This document shows positions 6,819 through 9,956 of a stretch of DNA of 9,956 nucleotides, piece by piece. Positions within the stretch are counted from its first letter, which is position 1, and each line of letters begins with the position of its first letter. Made by a program: the position numbers and the translations under genes. The DNA lies in contig JABXIW010000012.1 in the NCBI GenBank assembly GCA_013372875.1, forward strand, positions 1 to 9,956, written 5' to 3'. The notes under the pieces are model-generated. The model saw nothing but the letters and a program-made list of their open reading frames with translations, was not told where the DNA came from and ran no database searches. This DNA comes from Gammaproteobacteria bacterium (GTDB lineage Bacteria; Pseudomonadota; Gammaproteobacteria; Enterobacterales; Kangiellaceae).

Positions 6819-6843
6819 ATACACCATTAAAAGAATGGTATAT
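6819..6843. repeat. Inverted repeat upstream of the minus-strand lipoprotein gene
   Basis: ATACACCATT (6819-6828) and AATGGTATAT (6834-6843) are inverted copies matching at nine of ten positions around AAAAG. Transcribed on the minus strand, the mismatch becomes a G-U pair. The repeat lies 24-49 bases before the lipoprotein ATG and overlaps candidate minus-strand promoter sequence (TATATA at 6821-6816; TTGTAA at 6855-6850 with TTTAAT at 6831-6826). It may be an operator or a leader hairpin. Confidence 0.5.
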
Positions 6844-6998
6844 CCCTATTTACAAGCCAAAACCGTACAAACAGTTGAATAGGCAATTTCAAGAGCTATC
6901 CTAATACCAAATCCGTCATGAATAATGCTAAATTGCTCACATTTCAACCAATAGTCTCAACATCACAGAATAGTAAGATAGACAACACAAGAGGGATT

Positions 6999-7055
6999 TA
7001 TAGAAATTAACCATTTAATAGTGTCTTTTTATACAAAGCTCTGTTAATTTCTATA
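6999..7055. repeat. Perfect 13-base inverted repeat with 31-base spacer
   Basis: TATAGAAATTAAC at 6999-7011 recurs as its exact reverse complement at 7043-7055. The arm centres are 44 bases apart, close to four helical turns, and the second arm ends 29 bases before the ATG of the lipoprotein at 7085. The spacer contains the best promoter candidate for that gene. It could be a two-site operator able to loop, or a long leader hairpin if transcription begins upstream. Confidence 0.75.
7007..7035 (+). promoter_or_regulatory. Candidate sigma-70 promoter of the 7085 lipoprotein gene
   Basis: TTAACC (7007-7012) and TATACA (7030-7035) each match four of six consensus positions and are separated by the ideal 17 bases. 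The -35 overlaps the left inverted-repeat arm. The predicted start, near 7042, lies at the edge of the right arm. This is weak by sequence alone. The overlap with the repeat adds interest. Confidence 0.35.
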
Positions 7056-7084
7056 TTGCAATTAACTCGATAAGGAAATCAGGA

Positions 7085-7504
7085 ATGAAAAATATATTCT
7101 CAATTATTGCTGTAAGTTTATTATTCGGCTGTGGACAAGATAATAACGACCAAAACAATAATAAAATTGCAGTGAAAAACCACTATTCTAGCCCTTTCGT
7201 GGCGCAACTAAACGGTAAAGAGTATTCCGTTAATGTCAAATGTTCACATTTTGATAAGGACTATTTCCAATTCAATTCAGACGCTAACGATATAACGGAC
7301 AGCAATGGCGACGGTTTAATCATCAGCGGAATGGAAACCAATGGTAAGTTCTCATTGACGATTATTGATCATGGAAAAACCTACAGTGTTGGTAAGCTCG
7401 CTAACTTTGCAAAAGAAGGAAAAACTGCCAAAGGATCAGGAGTATTATTCGATGAAGATACTTCGAGCTCGTTGGACATCAAATTTAGTGTTGATTGTCG
7501 TTAA
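7085..7504 (+). CDS. Small lipoprotein with a calcium-loop-like motif
   Basis: A 139-residue lipoprotein. MKNIFSIIAVSLLFGC ends in a good lipobox with Cys16, and Gly at +2 predicts the outer membrane. An Asn/Asp-rich linker follows. The mature domain (about 35-139) looks beta-rich, and Cys53 and Cys138 could pair in a disulfide. DSNGDGLI at residues 72-79 matches the DxNxDGxI core of EF-hand or dockerin-like calcium loops. The acidic residue usual at loop position 12 is missing (Met), so calcium binding is uncertain. AAGGAA at 7072-7077 is seven bases before the ATG and fixes the start. The gene stands alone, divergent from the other lipoprotein, with an inverted repeat in its promoter region. 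I cannot name the family. Confidence 0.78.
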   Translation: MKNIFSIIAVSLLFGCGQDNNDQNNNKIAVKNHYSSPFVAQLNGKEYSVNVKCSHFDKDYFQFNSDANDITDSNGDGLIISGMETNGKFSLTIIDHGKTYSVGKLANFAKEGKTAKGSGVLFDEDTSSSLDIKFSVDCR

Positions 7505-7610
7505 GTCAATCTCTACTTGAGTTTATCAATCGCTTAAAGCCATTAAGTATTAACCAAGATTTTGCTTGGCAATGTTCAATTTGCCTTTCAACTCAGTCAT
7601 ATAATCTAGC

Positions 7611-7630
7611 ACTGTTTTATAACAGTCTTT
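7611..7630 (+). terminator. Weak candidate terminator after the 7085 lipoprotein gene
   Basis: ACTGTT (7611-7616) pairs with AACAGT (7621-7626) around TTAT, followed by CTTT. The stem is AT-rich, the T run is short, and it lies over 100 bases past the stop codon, so termination here is doubtful. No better candidate was seen closer to the gene. Confidence 0.3.
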
Positions 7631-7737
7631 ATGGCATTTAAATAAAGCCATAATGAGCAATGTCATAAATATTTCTAATCCTACCCTCAGGTTGAATAAA
7701 ACCAGCTAAGCCAAGTTTCCGCTTGCGTAAATCCGAC

Positions 7738-7743
7738 TATACT
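7738..7743 (+). promoter_or_regulatory. Candidate -10 element of the E1 operon
   Basis: TATACT matches five of six -10 positions, but the sequence 16-18 bases upstream (around TTTCCG at 7716) is a poor -35. A start near 7750 would give a leader of about 120 bases that includes the inverted repeat at 7789-7814. A second -10-like TAGAAT is at 7761-7766. Confidence 0.3.
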
Positions 7744-7788
7744 TTTGGCCTAAAATTGCGTAGAATCGCGCCCGAAATTGAATCTATT

Positions 7789-7814
7789 TGAATTTAGGGG
7801 TAAGTTTAAATTCA
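7789..7814. repeat. Inverted repeat in the E1 operon leader
   Basis: TGAATTTA (7789-7796) and TAAATTCA (7807-7814) form a perfect 8-base inverted repeat with a 10-base spacer (GGGGTAAGTT). In RNA, two further G-U pairs could extend the stem inward. It ends 58 bases before the E1 alpha start. It may be a regulator site or a leader hairpin. Confidence 0.45.
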
Positions 7815-7872
7815 GCCGATAAGTTGCTGATTATCAATAGTTTTCCCCTCTTACTTAAAGGAGAGTCTAGCC

Positions 7873-8964
7873 TTGACGACTAAGACCGTTGCTTCTTTTG
7901 AAATCAAGCACCATCAGTACCTAGATGCTAATGGTAAGCCGACACAGGAATTGCCTGCATTTGCCAAGGATATGGATAAGATGCGTTCACTTTACCGCGA
8001 CATGGCTTTGTTGCGTGCTTTCGACGCTAAAACTTATGCCTTACAAAGAACCGGTAAAATGGGTACCTACCCTGCTTCATTAGGTCAAGAAGCGATTGGC
8101 GTTGGTTGGGGCGACTGCTTAACAGCAGACGACGTTATCGTGCCTTACTACCGTTCAACGGGCGGCTTGTTAAAGCATGGCGTGACCATGAAAGAAATCT
8201 TGCAATACTGGGGCGGCGATGAAGGCGGTTCAGATTATTCAGTTGCTAAAGAAGACTTCCCTATCTGTGTACCTATCGGTAACCAAATCATTCATGCTTC
8301 TGGCGTTGCTAAAGCCATTCAGATCCGTAAGCAAAAACGTGCGGTTGTAACTGAAATCGGTGAAGGCGGCACTTCGGAAGGTGATTTCTACGAAGGTATT
8401 AACGTTGCTGGCGTTTGGAATCTCGGCGTAGTTTTCATGGTTAACAATAACCAGTGGGCTATTTCGGTTCCTTCTGAAATTCAAACAGCTTGTGAAACTT
8501 ATGCGCAAAAAGCTATCGCTGCGGGTATCGAGGGTATCCAAGTTGATGGTAACGATATCATTGCGGTTAAAGCGGTTTCTGAATATGCGATTGAAAAAGC
8601 GCGTAACGGTGGCGGCCCAACAGTGATTGAGTCTGTAACTTACCGTTTGTGTGATCACACGACTGCGGACGATGCTTCTCGTTATGACGATGCAAAAGTT
8701 AAAGACGAAGCTTGGAAGAATGAGCCAATGGCCCGTTTACGCAAATACTTAGAAGCCAACAAAGCTTGGTCAGAAAAAGACGAAGAAAAGATGAATGCAG
8801 AAATCGCGAAAGAAGTCGAAGCTGCTGTTGAAGAATATATGGCGATTCCAAAACCAGGTCCTGAGTTAATGTTTGATCATTTGTATGCAGAACTTCCAGA
8901 GTCTACAAAACCACAACGCGAAGAAGCAATTGCTCGTGCGAACAAGGCTGGAGGTGCTAAATAA
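7873..8964 (+). CDS. pdhA: 2-oxoacid dehydrogenase E1 component, alpha subunit (pyruvate or branched-chain), TTG start
   Basis: The alpha half of the thiamine-diphosphate-dependent E1 enzyme, which decarboxylates a 2-oxoacid and passes the acyl group to the lipoyl arm of E2. It has 363 residues. YYR (92-94) and the HAS segment at His141 line the cofactor site. The Mg-ThDP motif runs from GEG (163-165) to NNN (191-193); most family members have GDG here. The phosphorylation-loop equivalent DHTTADDASRY (261-271) is intact. A TTG start is preferred because AAGGAG at 7858-7863 is nine bases upstream, and no ATG precedes residue 34. The stop overlaps the beta-subunit ATG by one base (TAATG). The sequence resembles Legionella/Xanthomonas-type PdhA, but substrate choice between pyruvate and branched-chain acids cannot be settled here, so the symbol is tentative. 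Confidence 0.9.
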   Translation: MTTKTVASFEIKHHQYLDANGKPTQELPAFAKDMDKMRSLYRDMALLRAFDAKTYALQRTGKMGTYPASLGQEAIGVGWGDCLTADDVIVPYYRSTGGLLKHGVTMKEILQYWGGDEGGSDYSVAKEDFPICVPIGNQIIHASGVAKAIQIRKQKRAVVTEIGEGGTSEGDFYEGINVAGVWNLGVVFMVNNNQWAISVPSEIQTACETYAQKAIAAGIEGIQVDGNDIIAVKAVSEYAIEKARNGGGPTVIESVTYRLCDHTTADDASRYDDAKVKDEAWKNEPMARLRKYLEANKAWSEKDEEKMNAEIAKEVEAAVEEYMAIPKPGPELMFDHLYAELPESTKPQREEAIARANKAGGAK

Positions 8965-9944
8965 TGGCTGCTATTACTTTAATTGAAGCGGTCACCGCTG
9001 CCCTAGCTCACGAATTAGAGCACGATAAAGAAGTTATCTTATTCGGTGAAGACGTTGGTAAAAACGGCGGTGTATTCCGCGCAACTGACGGCTTACAAGC
9101 AACTTACGGCGAAGATCGCGTCATCGATACTCCATTAGCTGAATCTATGATTGCTGGCCTAGCAGTTGGCATGGCTGCGCAAGGCATGAAGCCGGTTGCT
9201 GAAATGCAATTTATGGGCTTCATTTTCCCTGCAATGGAACATATCGTGACTCAAGTGGCTCGTATGCGTAACCGTACTCGTGGACGCTTGACTATGCCAA
9301 TGGTAATTCGCGCACCTTATGGCGGCGGTATCCACGCTCCTGAGCACCACTCAGAGTCAACTGAAGCTTTATTTGCCCATATCCCTGGTTTGAAAGTAGT
9401 TATTCCATCAAACCCAAGTCGTGCTTATGGCTTAATGTTGGCAGCAATTCGTGATCCTGATCCGGTAATCTTCTTAGAGCCAAAGCGTGTTTACCGTATT
9501 GTTAAACACGAAGTTGAAGATAATGGCGAAGAGTATCCATTAGAAGCTTGTTTCGTAGATCGTGAAGGTAAAGACATTACCCTTATCTCTTGGGGCGCAA
9601 TGATGCACGAAACTATGATTGCTGCTGAAAAATTAGCCGCCGAGGGCATCGATGCAGAAGTGATTGATGTTGCAACGGTTAGCCCAATTGATATGGAAAC
9701 CATTCTAGAGTCAGTTCGTAAAACTGGCCGTGTATGTGTGGTTCAAGAAGCTCCTAAATCTGGCTCTATCGGTTCAGAAATTGCAGCTGAAATTGCAGAA
9801 CACGCTATTATGAGCTTGTTGGCGCCGATTGGCCGTGTTTCAGGTTATGATACAGTGATGCCATACTACAAATTAGAAAAGCAATATATGCCAACGGTTG
9901 ATCGCATCTTAGATGAAGCGAAAAGAATCATGGAGTACAAATGA
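8964..9944 (+). CDS. pdhB: 2-oxoacid dehydrogenase E1 component, beta subunit
   Basis: The beta half of the E1 heterotetramer, 326 residues, a usual length. The pyrimidine-binding half begins at about residue 4. FGEDVG (27-32) and the PLAE glutamate (Glu60), which activates the thiamine ring, are present, as is the HHSES segment with His128/His129 at the active site. The C-terminal transketolase-type domain follows from about 190 (DITLISWGAM, then VSPIDMETI). GGAGGT at 8950-8955 lies eight bases before the ATG, inside the end of the alpha gene, and the start and stop overlap by one base, so alpha and beta are translationally coupled, as expected for equal subunit amounts. The stop TGA overlaps the next ATG (ATGA). 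As with alpha, pyruvate versus branched-chain specificity is unresolved. Confidence 0.92.
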   Translation: MAAITLIEAVTAALAHELEHDKEVILFGEDVGKNGGVFRATDGLQATYGEDRVIDTPLAESMIAGLAVGMAAQGMKPVAEMQFMGFIFPAMEHIVTQVARMRNRTRGRLTMPMVIRAPYGGGIHAPEHHSESTEALFAHIPGLKVVIPSNPSRAYGLMLAAIRDPDPVIFLEPKRVYRIVKHEVEDNGEEYPLEACFVDREGKDITLISWGAMMHETMIAAEKLAAEGIDAEVIDVATVSPIDMETILESVRKTGRVCVVQEAPKSGSIGSEIAAEIAEHAIMSLLAPIGRVSGYDTVMPYYKLEKQYMPTVDRILDEAKRIMEYK

Positions 9945-9956
9945 TACAGTTTAATT
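9941..9956 (+). CDS. Start of next operon gene, probably E2 dihydrolipoamide acyltransferase (3' end outside window)
   Basis: An ATG at 9941 overlaps the E1 beta stop (ATGA) and is preceded by GGAG at 9932-9935 with five-base spacing. Only MIQFN is visible. E2 lipoyl-domain proteins often begin this way (Met, a few residues, Phe, then the LPDxGEG motif), and E2 is the usual gene after E1 beta, so E2 is the natural inference. The product cannot be verified within this window. Confidence 0.6.

Larger units (their letters stand above)
7505..7872. other. Gene-free, hairpin-rich intergenic stretch before the E1 operon
   Basis: No convincing ORF lies in these 368 bases. The first part holds four small inverted repeats: CCAAG/CTTGG (7554-7569), GGCAA/TTGCC (7568-7585), ACTGTT/AACAGT (7611-7626) and TTATGGC/GCCATAA (7629-7653). 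The second part holds candidate promoter sequence, an 8-base inverted repeat and the ribosome site of the E1 alpha gene. It probably contains the lipoprotein's 3' end and a leader of the E1 operon. A small RNA is possible but not shown. Confidence 0.6.

Noticed and set aside
8239..8658. Long minus-strand reading frame antisense to E1 alpha
   Set aside because: It lies wholly inside a well-supported gene. Its product looks like a low-complexity Asn/Arg/Thr shadow with no ribosome site.
1..9956. CRISPR arrays, insertion sequences, toxin-antitoxin pairs, tRNA genes or phage genes
   Set aside because: I looked for regularly spaced direct repeats, transposase motifs, terminal repeats and tRNA-like segments and found none.

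Overview
The window looks like ordinary chromosome of a moderately AT-rich gammaproteobacterium. The evidence is an asparaginyl-tRNA synthetase of bacterial type, an AcpH-type acyl-carrier-protein phosphodiesterase, several lipoproteins with standard lipoboxes, and a split (alpha/beta) 2-oxoacid dehydrogenase E1 like those of Legionella, Xanthomonas and Kangiella-type bacteria rather than the single-chain AceE of enterobacteria. A marine Kangiella-like or related lineage is a guess from gene content, not a demonstrated placement. There are no tRNA or rRNA genes, CRISPR arrays, transposases or phage genes.

Layout. (1) 1-773: the 3' half of asnS and its intrinsic terminator. (2) 806-1396: an unrecognised 58-residue ORF followed, with no gap and in the same frame, by a four-helix membrane protein that starts at TTG. 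(3) 1393-1890 (minus): a PaaI-type hotdog thioesterase, whose stop codon overlaps the preceding gene's stop tail to tail. (4) 2056-3120: an SAM-dependent methyltransferase with an N-terminal winged helix, divergent from the thioesterase. (5) 3198-4534: a small lipoprotein, an overlapping small membrane protein, and acpH. (6) 4559-6794 (minus): a lipoprotein gene followed by a secreted protein with a C-terminal peptidoglycan-binding domain, with an intrinsic terminator between them. (7) 7085-7504: another small lipoprotein, divergent from the previous pair. Inverted repeats lie in front of both divergent lipoprotein genes. (8) 7505-7872: a hairpin-rich gene-free stretch that leads into the E1 operon. 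(9) 7873 to the end: E1 alpha, E1 beta and the first five codons of a third gene, most likely the E2 acyltransferase, in a tightly coupled operon.

How the genes work together. The clearest functional unit is the E1 alpha/E1 beta/(E2) operon, which decarboxylates a 2-oxoacid (pyruvate or a branched-chain 2-oxoacid) and feeds acyl-CoA into metabolism. The minus-strand lipoprotein and the peptidoglycan-binding protein plausibly form an envelope pair, but no function can be assigned. I found no strong evidence of a new defence or mobile system. The least explained items are the two inverted repeats in the 6795-7084 divergent region, the terminator inside the envelope gene pair, and the back-to-back in-frame ORFs after asnS.
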